DNA of 64,000 nt, taken from NCBI GenBank assembly GCA_964035545.1, contig OZ037767.1, positions 15,557,498 to 15,621,497 of the forward strand, read 5' to 3'. The stretch is from Bugula neritina. Its lineage: Eukaryota; Bryozoa; Gymnolaemata; Cheilostomatida; Bugulidae. Of this stretch, positions 33,901 to 47,346 are shown piece by piece (position 1 is the stretch's first letter; each line of letters starts with the position of its first letter). The notes under the pieces are model-generated. The model made no database searches and had not been told where the DNA came from. It saw only the letters and a program-made list of their open reading frames with translations. A program made the translations under genes and the position numbers.

Positions 33901-36649
33901 GTTTAAGTTACTATTGCCATTGTGATTGCCGGTAATGAGTAAATATAACTTAAATTTATATGACTATTACTATTACTATTAGTATTACTATCACTTTCAG
34001 TACCGGTCTAGTATCAGTATCACCTTAATTCAAAATCAATGTATAATTTATCAAATTACTTTTATATTATCATTTATCAATAATATGTCTATCACTATGA
34101 TATTATCATGATATTGATTTTTAATTTAAACATAATAAAATCATAGGTATAATCATAATGATAATCATAATGCTTAATTTTACTTTTAGTTCAGGTTCAA
34201 TGATTTAAGAGTAAGTGAAAGTTACTATAACTATTGCCATTGTGATTGCTAGAAATAAGTAAATATAATTTAAATTTATATGACTATTACTATTACCAAC
34301 ACTCAGACTTACTCGGACTCACTCTGTCTCTAACTCTAAGTCTGAGTCTCACTCCACCAGAGTGAGAGTGACACTGAATTACTATAACTATTAGTATTAC
34401 TATAACTATTAGTATTACTATTAGTATTAGTATTAGCAAAATATATCAACCTTATGATTATCTTATTAGTTATTACAATATGTTCGGCATTGATGTTGAA
34501 CTAAAAATATTAATAGTTATTACAATCACAATGACAATGCCAATATGATCAAAGACAAATGATTCCAAGCAGTTTCAGTTTGAGTTGAAGGTAAGTTATA
34601 AATATAAGTTGAAGTAGTACGTAAGTGGTAGTTGATACTGATACTATCAGTGATAGGTCTATACTCCATACCAATGAACTCAATAATATTACCTATATAT
34701 TACCATAAACTATATTACTATTATTATTACCTATAACTAAAATATATTCTTTCTTTTCCAGCTCAGTGCTTCATACCCTCTACTTAGTCTAATGCCGCGC
34801 ACATGACGAGAATGTGAGGTGAAGGTCACTCACAGCTAAAATCGCCAAGGATCTGAAATCCATCACTAGTAGTAGTAGTTCTAGTAGTCGTACTACCAGT
34901 AATCTGGCTTCGCTATGACACTACGAATTGAATGTTGACAAGACGCATGCATGTTTGCTGTTGGTAAACTAATTTTTACTGAATTTTAATCATGCTAAGC
35001 TGCAACCTATTTTCTAATAAAATAATATATTCAATAATAATATAATAAATATAATAATTATCATTATAATATTTTATCATTTAATTTTATAACTTTTACT
35101 TTTAGTTTTAGTATTTTGGTTTTACATCGAAATTTACATCATTATGATTATCATTATGATTACAAAATGAAAATAATTATCATTAATCATTACCTTTTAA
35201 TTTATGATTATAATTAATGTTAGAATTACCACAATTACAATCATAATGATAATCATAATGGCATAATGCCAATGATAATCACAATCGTAACACTAATAAT
35301 AATAGTAATAGTCAAACTCAAGGATTGAGCCAATGATTCAGATTGTCTAAATTTAATTAAATAAATTTCAGCCTTGGGTTTAACTTTACAGTTCACAATT
35401 TTATTTTACATTACGACTGAGAGTCACAGTAAGACTAAGAAAAAGAGTAAGTCATACCTTTCTTGCAGTTATTTTCAAAGTTTGTAGTTGTACTGGTACA
35501 GTAGTAGACCTAGTAGTAGTACTAGTAGTAGTAGTAGTAACAGTACTATTAGTAGTAGTAGTAGTAGTAGTACTAGTACTAGTAGCAGTACTAGTACTAG
35601 TTGTAGTACTAGTATCAGTGGTAGTAGTAATAGGACTGCGATCTTAGATGTAAGTCTAATGAAATACGAATAATAATAGTATAAGTATAACTTTTACATA
35701 TTTAGTTTTACTATAAGTGTAAATATAATGAGTAATAGTAAAACTCAAAGTATATACATTAACTCAGTTTAGCATTAATGATAAAATATAATAATTATAA
35801 TAAAGTAATATGATCACCATTACGATTATAATTAAAATTCTTAGTAACACTTTTATGATACTCAGTTTAATTTATTAATATTAAACATTAGTTTGGCTAC
35901 CACAAATAACTAATAAGTGCTACTATAGGTAACTGTAAAGATAAGTATAAATTTAACTATAACATAGACTATCAGCAATAATAATATATCATATTGATAT
36001 TAAACTATATATGGATAATGCAAATCATAGATCATACCTCATGATAATTATTCCTAATGATCTTACTTTTTATATGCTGATGCCAATAAGTAGTAATTTT
36101 AAATTTGATAACTCATGAATGATGAATAAGATAACAAGAATAATACTGGACCTAGTAATACTATTAGTCCTACTACTAGAATTTTATTATCTTATATTTG
36201 TAATACGCTTCTTTTAGTAATACTGCTGGTCAAAGTTAGTGTTAATCATATTTATAGTTAAATGTTGAAGGAATAAATTAGTTCATAACATAAACATTTC
36301 ACTATGTGAATATGAAATTTAATATGAATATCCCAATTATACTTGCTGTTGCTCTTTAGAGACTAGAGTTATAACTTATAACTATGATATAATAATGAAT
36401 ACCATTATTTTAACTAATCATATTACTCAGCTAATGTTAATGATAACTGTAAGTCTAAAAACCATTACGGTTATAGGTATCACTGACTAATATTATTAAT
36501 AATATAATCATTCGTTTTATACTTGTACCTATATTTATATTTATACTTATACCTATTTTTATACTTATGATCATATCTATACTTTCACGTATGCTTGTAC
36601 ATTTTACTCATAGTATCAGGGTGGCAATCGAAAAGTCATAATCGATATG
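30931..36649. other. AT-rich non-coding DNA with many microsatellites
   Basis: No gene is seen. Repeated simple motifs include ACTATT/AGTATT runs (33960-34000 and 34270-34440), ATGATTATCATT palindromic runs (34140-34180, 35140-35290) and AGT runs (34866-34900). Confidence 0.45.
35500..35640. repeat. (AGT)n-rich microsatellite
   Basis: AGT/ACT triplets with interruptions; the Ser/Thr-rich frame across it is spurious. Confidence 0.85.
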
Positions 36650-39480
36650 CTAATCTAATAATAGAACCAACTGCACTATTATTATTATTATTGTTGATTG
36701 ACCGTAGTTTTTTAGCTGGTGTAACCTTTTACCATTGGCCTAGTTATACTAGGCTGAAATGGCTAGAACTTTCCTCAGGATGTGAGCTTATCCTGATCCT
36801 AGTAAGGGTGTCTGCTGAATTAATGAGCATTTGTTTTCAGCTACTCCAAGTAGTGTCAGCCAGTCTACAATCTTGTATAAAGCTCCAAAGGCTCCAGTTA
36901 CAACGGGATGACTTTTTTGATGTTTTCCAATAACAGGGACTGTGATATCAATTATCGTTGTTTCAGCATTATGCTTGTCAACTACTAATATATCGGGTCT
37001 CCTAACTTTGATGACTACGTCAGTGTGTATGTTAAAATCTTACAAGGTTTTCACATTATCATTTTCCAGTACTTATTCTGCTTGATGGCCGTACCAATTC
37101 TTACTTTTCTGAAACCCACGAAGTTCACACAACTACTATTGAAATTATCAATGCCAAAAGGTTGTGTTTTTTCTTATATTCTCCTTCTGCTACCTTCTCA
37201 AACTCACTCAATACGTGCATCGAAGTTTTGTCTCTTGCGTTACACATTCCACACTTCTTGCTACCCTGTTCTCTCATCCTAGCCACTTTATAATTTCTAG
37301 TAGTGAATAGTTGATTTTGCGCAGCTGTCAGCAGTCCTTCTGTTTCCTTTTTCAGCCAACCATACTTCAACCAGTTCCAGGAAAATGCTTTCATGTCTTC
37401 TACCATTTTGATGTATTGACCACGTGAAGCTTTTCTTTACACTCATCAGTTCTTTCTATCACTTTATCATTATTTAGTTCTACCGCTGTTCTGTCTTTTA
37501 GGAAGGTATTCAGTGTGGTGTTTCTATCAGTCTATGTTATATTTAAGTAGTCTGACATGCTGCAGTTTTCAATCTTTATGCATTTTTCAGTTGACAACAT
37601 TCTTCTACCGCCTTCCCTTCTGCTAAAATACAGCCTGCCTACATCTGCTCTCGGATAGGGTGCACGGTTTGTTGTCATTAGCTTCCTTGTCTTTCAGTCT
37701 GTATTTTTAGCTCATGAAACAGTTCAGTCAAGTATTCTAGCTGTGTAATGCACTGCTGTTACTGCCCATGTGTTTATTGCTTTGATTGTGTTCTCACCAT
37801 TCAGTTTTGAATCCAGAACTTTTCTTATTTGTTTGTAGTACTCCTTGATCTTATTTTTCATTTCATATATTTGTATTCCATCAATCTCAAGAACTCCTAG
37901 ATATTTATACAGCTTCTCACCCAGATCTTTGATTACCTGTTCATCAGGCAAACTGATTCCTGTGTCCTTAATTTTCTTTCCCTTTCTCATAACCAGTGTG
38001 GCACATTTTTTAATCCAAATTTCATTTCTATATTCCTTGTGAAAATCCCGGCAGTGTTTACCAAAGCTTCCAGTTCCCACTTTGATTTCCTATTTACCTT
38101 CAGGTCATCCACATATAGGAGATGGTTTGTTTTCTGTCTCGTCGAAATTTGCATCATTGAGCCGCTTCTGTCATGCGAATCGGTAGTTGGAGAAAAGGGA
38201 TAGAGATAAAGAGTCTCCTTGGAAAATTCTTAGTTTGATCTTTATTTCTCCTATCTTTTCTTCCAGGTATTTCAGTTGTGTTTTCCAGGTTTCATGCTTT
38301 TTCTTATCAACCTTATGACATTAATTGCTATTCCAGTTGTTTGCATCGTTTCTAAGATTTAATTTCCTTGTCTTTACATATGCTCCAATTTGTTGCTAAC
38401 TTTATTTAGTCATTCTGCATTGGTATTATTTTTAGTTGGCTGACCCCATATATTTTATCAGAATGCTTTTGATTTTCGTGTCAGGTGCCTCTTTAGATGT
38501 ACGTATTCATTTCCTCGTAATTCTTGATAAAAGCGCTTATCATTGTAAACATTGTGTTCTGATTATATTGATCAACTCATTCTGTATATCTGTTTATCTT
38601 CTGGCTTACAGCTCTCAGGTTTTGCTTCAGTTTTTCAATCACTACACCACACTCTTTGTTCTTTATCCTATATTTTTCTTCAACCATTCTTCTCAATGAA
38701 TCATTGTAAGCTCTACTTTTTCACTCTGCTATTTTACTTAAGTCTGATCTAATTTCTTTTTATTTCTTCTGCAGTCGTATTTTCCATACTTGTACATTGT
38801 CAGTTTTTCTTTTTCCTTTTTGTTACACACTTGTTCTGTTACTATTTTTCGCACAAGCCATGGTGGTGTTATTAAGCTCAATGGTATTAATAATCTCAAC
38901 ACAGTTTAGCACATCATTAATCTGTTTTACTGCCTATAGTAATTTGACCCTCTCAATGTGCCCAAGGGCTCTTAGTGTTGGTCGATCATTAGATAGTTTG
39001 TTATGCTCATTTATAATTTTTCTACTAACACTTTTTCTACCTCTGAACTAGGTACTCTTAAAATTCTCGTGGCTGATTTATATGCTATCTCATGTTGTAC
39101 TATAACATCCTCTATTTGCAAATTTAGCTCTTCATTATCTTCTTCACCAGTTGATGTGCCTAGTTCTTGCAAGGTTCCTTCTTCAATCTTATGGAGTTCT
39201 TCTTCCATAAAATGCTTGTGTTTCTTCATAGTTCTTGCTTAATCCGCTAGTCTCTATTCGCTGATGTTAAACTCTCCTCTGTTTTCCAGCGTTTGCACAT
39301 TCTTTTCAAATAATTCTTTGATCCGGGTCTACAGAGCTCATACATTGTTTTTCTATAACCTCTCAATTTGGGTGTACTTTTGAAGCAGCATTTCATGACA
39401 ACTTTGTTGTCTTCTCTTGAGTATCTTCTTCTAGTTGTACCATTAACGGGTTGACGGCCGTAGGTTGCCTGGCCCTCCAC
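36650..39480 (-). pseudogene. Decayed non-LTR retrotransposon with RLE endonuclease
   Basis: Minus-strand fragments occur in LINE order with frameshifts and stops. They are an N-terminal basic region (39480-39247, TRRRYSREDNKVVMKCCF), a helical segment (39229-39011), RT (FQGDSL near 38220 and catalytic LLYVDDLK near 38110), the post-RT region (38080-37724, KYLGVLEIDGI, NGENTIKAIN), a zinc knuckle (37400-37130, CGMC...H) and a restriction-like endonuclease (37020-36700, RRPDILVVDKHN and IIDITVP, the PD-(D/E)xK signature). The C-terminal nuclease places it with R2/R4/NeSL-type elements rather than APE-type LINEs. About 30 residues usually found after the VP of the nuclease appear to be missing. 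Inactive. Confidence 0.75.
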
Positions 39481-40488
39481 ATACCCACTGCCAGACGAGA
39501 CATGCCATGTTTAGTTAGACATACCATTAACGTCGTTGGCTTTATTAGTTCTATTTTAATGGATCATATTATTATTTTTAATTATTATTATTATCACTAT
39601 CAGCAGCAAATAAATAATTTTATATTTGTTATTAGTTACTACTTATAGAAATTGAGTGCCACAGCTTGAGGGTTATAAAGTCAGTCTTAGTCAATGTAAT
39701 GGGGATGCTGATACTGACATTTGGCTTTGAGCTCATAGTTAAATTGCTAACAACTATACCTAAGGATAACAGGAGTATTAAAATGTTAATTTATAAGGAT
39801 TATAACCTTAGAGTGGAGATATTATTCTCAATTTATTTAGTTTTTACTTTACTAACTTTTATTTTATTCATCAACCTTACTGTCTATTTAAATAGCAAAC
39901 TAAAGAATAATTATGAAGGCCTTTGAATTGAAGTACTTTTCTGTAGCTGATTAGATTTCAAGTATTAAAATAACATACTAAGACAGAATACCATTATATG
40001 AGCTAGATTAATAAAGTAAAGAAGATTTTTTTGTTAATCAAAATATAGGTGTCACATATGCCTATTTTTAAGATTATGTTCTTATATGTGCTGTCTTTTT
40101 AATATTTTTAAAGTGCTACATTTTGAGGGTAGCCTACATCAATATGACTGCCCTGTAATTGCTTGTCAACTATAAGAGTTAGACCTATAAACTGTCTCAT
40201 TTTCAAATTATCTTTACTTTTCTAATTGATGTTAACATGACTATTCCTATTAGTATTTTGGTGTTTACCATTAGTAATGTTTGAACTAACATCAATATCA
40301 TTGTTAATTTGTCTAATTATTCAAATTTTAATATTCATCATTTGTGAACAGTAATAAAATTTTGTCTTTCTTAAATTAATGTGATGCTAGATTAGCTACT
40401 CTAGCAAGTGTGTATTGTGCAATGAGTACTAATGCCATATTTTTGCACTTCTTGTTCTATATAATTTAGATTTAAGGTAACAATTCCT
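39481..40488. other. Intergenic; no gene seen
   Basis: AT-rich, with an 86-codon frame at 39666-39926 (LIFV-type hydrophobic) that has no support beyond being open. Confidence 0.35.
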
Positions 40489-42465
40489 AAAGCTATCACA
40501 TAATGCTGCTATCAGTTATAAAGATGTCACTGATCCAAACATTGAAAACCAGCTGAGTGCATGCAAGGTTGAAAACTTATTTTCTCTGGTTAGGTAAGTA
40601 GAAAGGTATTTGCTGTAATTTACAACTATTTTGTTTTCAACATCCTTGATGTTCATCTCTAAAAGATAAGTAGCACATAATGGTACCTGTTTTACTTAGC
40701 AGAAGAAATTATTGTCAAAGCTCTATTACTACATTTTAAATTGTATGACACTCTTTTGACTACATTTGATTTCATATCTCAAATAATTATATTTCTGATT
40801 CATGAAACTGTAACCACACACTTGAGAACAAAATAAATAATGATATGGAAGCTTTCTTTAACTTTGTCAATTTAGTCAACAGCCAATGACTGAAAACATG
40901 TTTTGTACACTATTGATTGCCTCTCTATTTCTGCTATAAGGCAGAAACTTTAATCTCAAAATTTAAGACACTGGCAATTCTTCCCAATAATCCGTTGTTC
41001 AAAACAAATATTTTTTGCCAAGTAATATAGTATTTAATTATATTTTTCAGTCAAAGAAATTTGTTTGGTTTCTTGTGTCATCTTGAATAGCTTGTTATTC
41101 ATTATCTTTTTCTTTGTGTTATGACTATGAGTGTATATAACCTTTGCTGACAGGTTTTTCCCCCATCACTATATGTTTCTCTGTTTACTCTCTAACAGTT
41201 TTATTTCCGTTCATTTTTTAGAGTTTACTAAAATGACATGGGTGTGCTTTGTTGTGGCTCCTAATTGAGCGCATCCGTTGAGATTATTGGAAGTTTTGTT
41301 GAAACTGGGCTGAGGCCTCTTACTCCTAAAGGCAAGAATTTGAGTCATCTTAGCTACTTGTAGCATATCAACATCGAACAGCACCATTCCACTACTCTAA
41401 GCTTAAGGTTTTGGCTGCATTAGATCAACAGGTAAGTTTAATAGTTTGTATTTCGTACACTATTTCATGATGTCTGTTCAGCATTTACTTGGTAGCACAC
41501 ATTTATAGATTTTGCATTCTTTTAGTTTTTTGCAGTACAACTTTTCTACACAACTATTACACTGTTGTTGCTGTTAATTGTAGTTTATTCTGCTTGACCA
41601 TGCAATTATTGAATTATGTTGCAAAGGTGATTGAGTCCTTTTATTTAATTTAGTACACACTGGAAATCTGCAGTTTTTAGCCATTTTTACAATTTAGCTG
41701 CTAATGAACAATGCTTTTTGCTTAAAATTAGTGAGACATCAAGAAATACACCTAAATAATCAAGGTTCTTCTTAATTTTGCATGATTTCTCATGTTTTTT
41801 CCTATTTATTCATTTCATTTGGATTGCCTACTGTTACAAACTAACCGTGGCGATCCCCAGTCAGAAGTTGCTGTAATTAGAAAAAAGCATAGGAAATCAA
41901 AGAAAATTAAAAAGAGCCTTGATTATTTAGGTGTATTTATTGATATTTTGTAGTTTCGGGCCAAAACTCATGTTCATTAGCAAAAACTTGAGGTCTTCAG
42001 TATGTACTAACTTAAATAAAATTAACCAATTGCAGTAAATTTCTGCATTTTCTAATACTTCTTAAATTTACACCTAAAATAGTGCTGTCTTAAGAAAATG
42101 ACACTAGCTGCTGTTTTCATGTATGTGCCCCAATTGTATATAATGCTGTTGATTTGTTTAGTGCTTTTTCTATTTGTTTGTTATATAACTTTTCTTTTAT
42201 GGTTGTTGCCAGCACCTAAAGCATTATTCATTAATGTCAATTAATTTCTACTCACAGTTTTACTGTTACATAGTTTATAAAGCCCTTGTGTCAACTTTTC
42301 TAGATATCCTGGTTAAAATTGTTCCACTTGATGAATGGCATAGGGCATATGCAATAGCAAAACAGTTGCAGGCTGTTTTGGAAAAAAAATTGTGCATATA
42401 ACCTTTATTTTATACATGTTATTTAGGCTTCGGTAGAACTGTTGGAGAGCCTTCCTTTTGAATAA
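40489..42465 (+). pseudogene. Fragments of a decayed multi-exon gene, unknown
   Basis: Four coding-like blocks on the plus strand: 40489-40593 (DVTDPNIENQLSACKVENLF, donor AG/GTAAGT); about 41262-41431 (VETGLRPLTPKGKNL, then after a frame change LVAYQHRTAPFHYSKLKVLA, donor CAG/GTAAGT); 42304-42401 (after a TTTTCTAG acceptor, VKIVPLDEWHRAYAIAKQL); and 42427-42465 (after TTATTTAG, ASVELLESLPFE, stop). Amino acid make-up and splice signals look genuine, but in-frame stops and a frame change, plus phases that do not all join, suggest decay or missing exons. I do not recognise the family. Confidence 0.3.
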
Positions 42466-45400
42466 AGCTACTCAACTTCCTGGATTCTACTTTATTGACA
42501 TTAACCCACTACCTACAAAACGCCTTGAAATTTAGCTAATAAATTATGTATTTTGTGATTTTTTTTAAATGTACAATGTTATGTATAAATTACAATCAGT
42601 TTATATATATATACATGTCTTTTACTACTTAGTATTACAGTGTAAAAAGCATTTCAGGGTTAACAATTTAATTAATTGACCCTAACAGTAATTATGTATA
42701 ATACAGATTTGCAGATGCTTTAAATGAACCCAAAAAGCTGATGTTGTTAAACAGTGTACAAAATAGTCACCTCATATCAGCCAGACATGCTTAGTCATTA
42801 CCTAGCATTAAAATCATATTATGAATGCAGTCAAGTTTTGATATGCATCCCTATTATTGATAGTTTGTGAACCAGCAATTAAATATCAAGAAGCAATATT
42901 ACTAACCAATGTGCTGGTTAAAGAGTTTCAAGTTGTAGTTATAGTATCAAACTATTATAATGGCATAAAAACTATCAGTTAAAACATCTTATTAATATTT
43001 ACTACAGGAATACATAATATTATAGGTGTGCTAAAAATCTGGTAGAAGCATCAATTATTTTAGATGTTTTGGATTTAGTATCTCTGTACTATAATGTAAT
43101 ATACAAAACATCAGGTGCTGTCTCCACAGTGCATTGATGGCATTAATGAATATTAATACATGCAGGCAGTGTTGGTAATGATTTATTGAAATAGGAGTCT
43201 AAAAACTGTTTAAACAACAATGAAAAGCCTGAGATTAGTCCAAGGAGAGGGGTATTTCAAGCTAGCAGATGAGCAATATAGATGCGAAAGTCTTGCCTAA
43301 AAATCATTATTGTTATATCTAGTCATTAATTTCTTGCAATAGATCTATTTCACTATTGAGAAGAACAAAATTAGCTAGTAAACACTGTAATAGAGTCAAG
43401 GCACTTTGGCAGTGCTAGTTTAAAATAAACCTGGGATAGTCGAATAGCAGAAGTACTTTTTGATGCATAATATAATTATGTACAGCTTAAGATTTTGCAA
43501 TACTGTGTTTTCAGTGCGATATTAATTTCAATAGCTACATTAAAATAATGTACAATTCTAGCAAGTGATGCAAAATTTTCTAAGATGCTATGACTGTAGC
43601 AGTTTGCTACTAGTCTCAAGTAACAAACCAAATAGCCTTTCTTTGTGCCATCATCCAAATGCCAAACAAATAACTCATTCACTCTGTAACAACAAGGTGG
43701 TCTCCCAAGTAGATTGTTAGACATTTCAGGCATTAATAACCAAAAGCTTTTCACTTTGGCATAATTGTATAGTTACCCAGCTAAATAAATAATGTATTCA
43801 TGGTATTGTAATTCCAAGCCATGCATTTATCTGTGAATGCAGCTAAGTATTTAATACGGCCATATATTTATGTACTATGTAGCAATGCCTAATGTAGCTG
43901 TCAAGCTTCTACTTATACTCATTTTAGTGATGCTTTACTTCTGATTACATGATTACAAACATAGCAGTTCAAACAAAATTATTTTAGATAGGAATAAATA
44001 TAATGCTCCTAGCAAATGTTGTAAAACTATTTTCCAAAAACATATACTTTGCAAACAAACTTTTCAGAAAGTTATAATGCATTTATCATATTATTGTTTC
44101 ATTTAAAAGTTATAATGATAGAATATTATACTTAAAACACACTCAAATTTTTAGATTCTTGTAATATTGTTAAACAAGAGTTAACAGTAAGATTGGCTGT
44201 AGAGTAGAATGTTTAGCTGTTTGTACTGAAGCTAACAAGTAACTGGCATTAAAAAGAGATGTAGATAAAAAGTGGCAGAATAACAACTGGCTTGTATATT
44301 GGTAGTGCAAAAAGCTGTATATAACAGTTTAAACAAATACCCATTAGAATAAATGGTAACCCAGTACTTAAAATGTGGTATGTCATAATACATATTTGTG
44401 GTGTATTGACTAGGCTAGATCAACACATAGCACTATATAATTGCTTTAGTATTTACAATTAGTTTGTGGTCTGGTGGGATTTGTTGATAGCCATTGTCTT
44501 TATTAACATAACAGTTTCATAAAATTAGCAGTTTTCCTTATTCACCTAGTTAATTTTTAAGATTTATGTACAATATTTACATATTAGGATATAAAAAATA
44601 TCTTCAACCAGTGAATATCAAAATAATGATTAAAGACATATTTTACGTCATATTTTTGTGGCAATCTAAATAATAAGCTGGTCTAAATTGTACTTGTGCA
44701 AACAGAACCAGCTCATGAATATATGTTGTCTTTTTTTAACTTGACAGTTAATCTAATATGGATGTGTATTTTATACTTGCTTTTGTGTTTAAGGTGATAA
44801 AATTGCACTGGTAAGGTAAATAAACATTGCTTGTTTGGCATGCTTTTTCGTGGCATTGCATATTATGCTAAACTAATGGCCAGTTTTGCAGTAGCTTCAC
44901 CATAACCTTCAAAACAATGCAAATATCATCTAATTATTGTAAGCTTTTTAAGTTAATTTGTTTAGCTATAAACACATGTAAAACTATTAGGCTATTCCAA
45001 TTTCACGATATACATAGCTCTATAATTCTGAAAAACTGCTAGGTAAAGTGGAAATTAAACATGATCTATTCATTGCTAAAGTATTACAGCTATGAATAAT
45101 ATATATGTTATTACCTGAGTGATATCACAATCTTCACTTGCTAAGTTAGTTTAAATACAGGAAAAAAAAATAATTCTGGGGAAAAATTATATATGAGAAG
45201 CTGTTTTTGTAATAATTCCCTGCTCTAGAGTGGTTTTGAAGAATTGTTTTAAAGCAAAACTTTTGCATACATGAGATGAATAAAATCATTGAGAGTTTTA
45301 TGAAGGTCTATTTGTGCATAGGTAGCCCTATGTCACAACTCAAGTTTTTAGATTTTATGTAATTTGTGGTGCAAAGTTGCAAATAAAAACCTTATTTTAA

Positions 45401-47091
45401 TAATACTTAGACATATGCAAGCAATAAAGATAATGAAAAAAATGCTATAGTTGCTAATTAGCTAATATTACTTGCATATGATGCAAATATTTGTATGCAT
45501 GCATGTTTAGTTTATTAGCATTGGTTAGATATAATTGAATATATAGATTTGATGTGGAAATTGAAGAAAATCAATATGTTGTGTTCTATATACAACAACA
45601 GTTTTTACATTGGTTTGTTAATTACTTCATAAATCATTTATTACTTCATGCAATATTTGTTCCTGCAATTTTGCAGAGTTGCAAAATGCATTTCAAAGAC
45701 ATATATTAAGTGATTTTAATTATACTAGAATTTTCAAACTAAGAATTTTTGGGGAGTTTTCTTCTTCCTAAGACATATGTGGCAATTGAACACATAATAA
45801 GTTGTGGGCCACAACTCCTTTATACAACCTTGCAAGAAATTATGCAGCCATTTAAATAGAAAAGGAATTATTGAATTTATTTATTCAACATTATTAGTAT
45901 TTTATAAATATTTGTTGCATTTAATTAATGAGCATAAAATTTGTTTTACAAATACTGTAATTAACAGCATATGGTAAAAATATATTATATATACTGGAAT
46001 ATATTTTGTATTGTATTAGAATTAGGCTATAACATTGCTAATTAAAATGAGTTAATGGCTAAGTTTAAATATCTTCGGCTTATAGATTACATTTTTATGT
46101 GCTATAAAAGTTTAACTCGTTTGTTACGCCATTTCTCCATGCATAAAAGCAAAACTTACGGCAAGAAATCCTTAGCTAGAAAGATAAATAATAATTTACT
46201 TTAATTACATCAAAAGCTAATATCAGCAAGCACTCTATAAATAATGGGAATTTACCTAGCGTAATTTCTCTTAAACTAGCTAAGCTTGCTTGGTACTTTA
46301 ATAAGTTTATTGGCATAGTGTATTATGTTATACTTATATATTTTTAAGACTTTAAGGAAAATGATGTTTTAGCTGCGTTATTCCTAATGCAAGCCTTATA
46401 AATTTACAATATATACTAAAATATTATATTTATAATTAGAAAGAAAACAAATTACTTTCATAAACTTATAATTATTGCATTCTGTTATTGTTAATGCTAG
46501 AATAACAAATTGAACACGGCATATGCTTCCATAACCAGATGCTTTTAAACGGATTAAAAATAATTTGTCAATTTCTAATTATGAGGAACAAACTCCTCGG
46601 TAGTTTCTACATTTGCGCATGATTTTATCAAGATAGGCTTGCTTTTGTGTCAACCTGTAGCCAGTGCAACTATACTTTATGTAACAAGTAAAACAGACTC
46701 ATTTCAAAGTACACAGTCTAAAGGGTAGGAATTACTACAAAGAAAAGTGCCGGTTAAAAGTTAATTATAATTGGAAATAAAGTGAAATATCAGTCAGAAA
46801 TTAAAAAGTGTCAACTAAAAAGGTGTATTGTTATTTCTTTTTGGCTTAATGAAAATGTTTTTTGAGGAAGAAGTACGAGAAACATCTAGGAGGGGTTCAT
46901 ATCCACCACTGGCGACTACCTGTTTATTGATGAAGAACTATCCAATGATAGTATAGTATTATGGTCTTTTGCCTTATAATTGGCTTTGATTTTTTTATGT
47001 CTAATTACGAGATACTAAACAGATGCAAAGTATGTTGTGCATAGGCAGTTTTTTTATGTCTCTAAACAACATTCTAGGAAAATATATACTG
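42466..47091. other. AT-rich non-coding sequence, no gene seen
   Basis: No frame with coding character, RNA gene or mobile element was found in these 4.6 kb. Confidence 0.4.
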
Positions 47092-47279
47092 CTTCAACTA
47101 CGGGCTATTATAATTATGCCGATAAACGAGATACTACACTCAGACTGCCCTGTTATAGTACTATGATTGGCTACTGCAAAATTTTTGCCGATAGACAACA
47201 TTTAATTATGATGTAATGTATCTCGTATTGGTACATAAGTGTTATGTCTGAGGACGAGATACTGTGAAATTATGCCCTG
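47092..47279 (-). repeat. 188-bp dispersed repeat, copy B
   Basis: Inverted copy of 26719-26906 with two differences by eye. A further GTATCTCG-type octamer (inverted) lies outside it near 47005. Confidence 0.9.
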
Positions 47280-47346
47280 GTTCTGTTATGGTTCAGTGTA
47301 CAACCTATCAGTGTAATACATCTGAATCTGAACTCTATTCTCCACA

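Noticed and set aside
35488-35673. Ser/Thr-rich open frame
   Set aside because: It is the translation of an AGT microsatellite; no splice sites or homology.
39666-39926. 86-codon hydrophobic frame
   Set aside because: AT-rich chance frame; no homology, splice or signal support.
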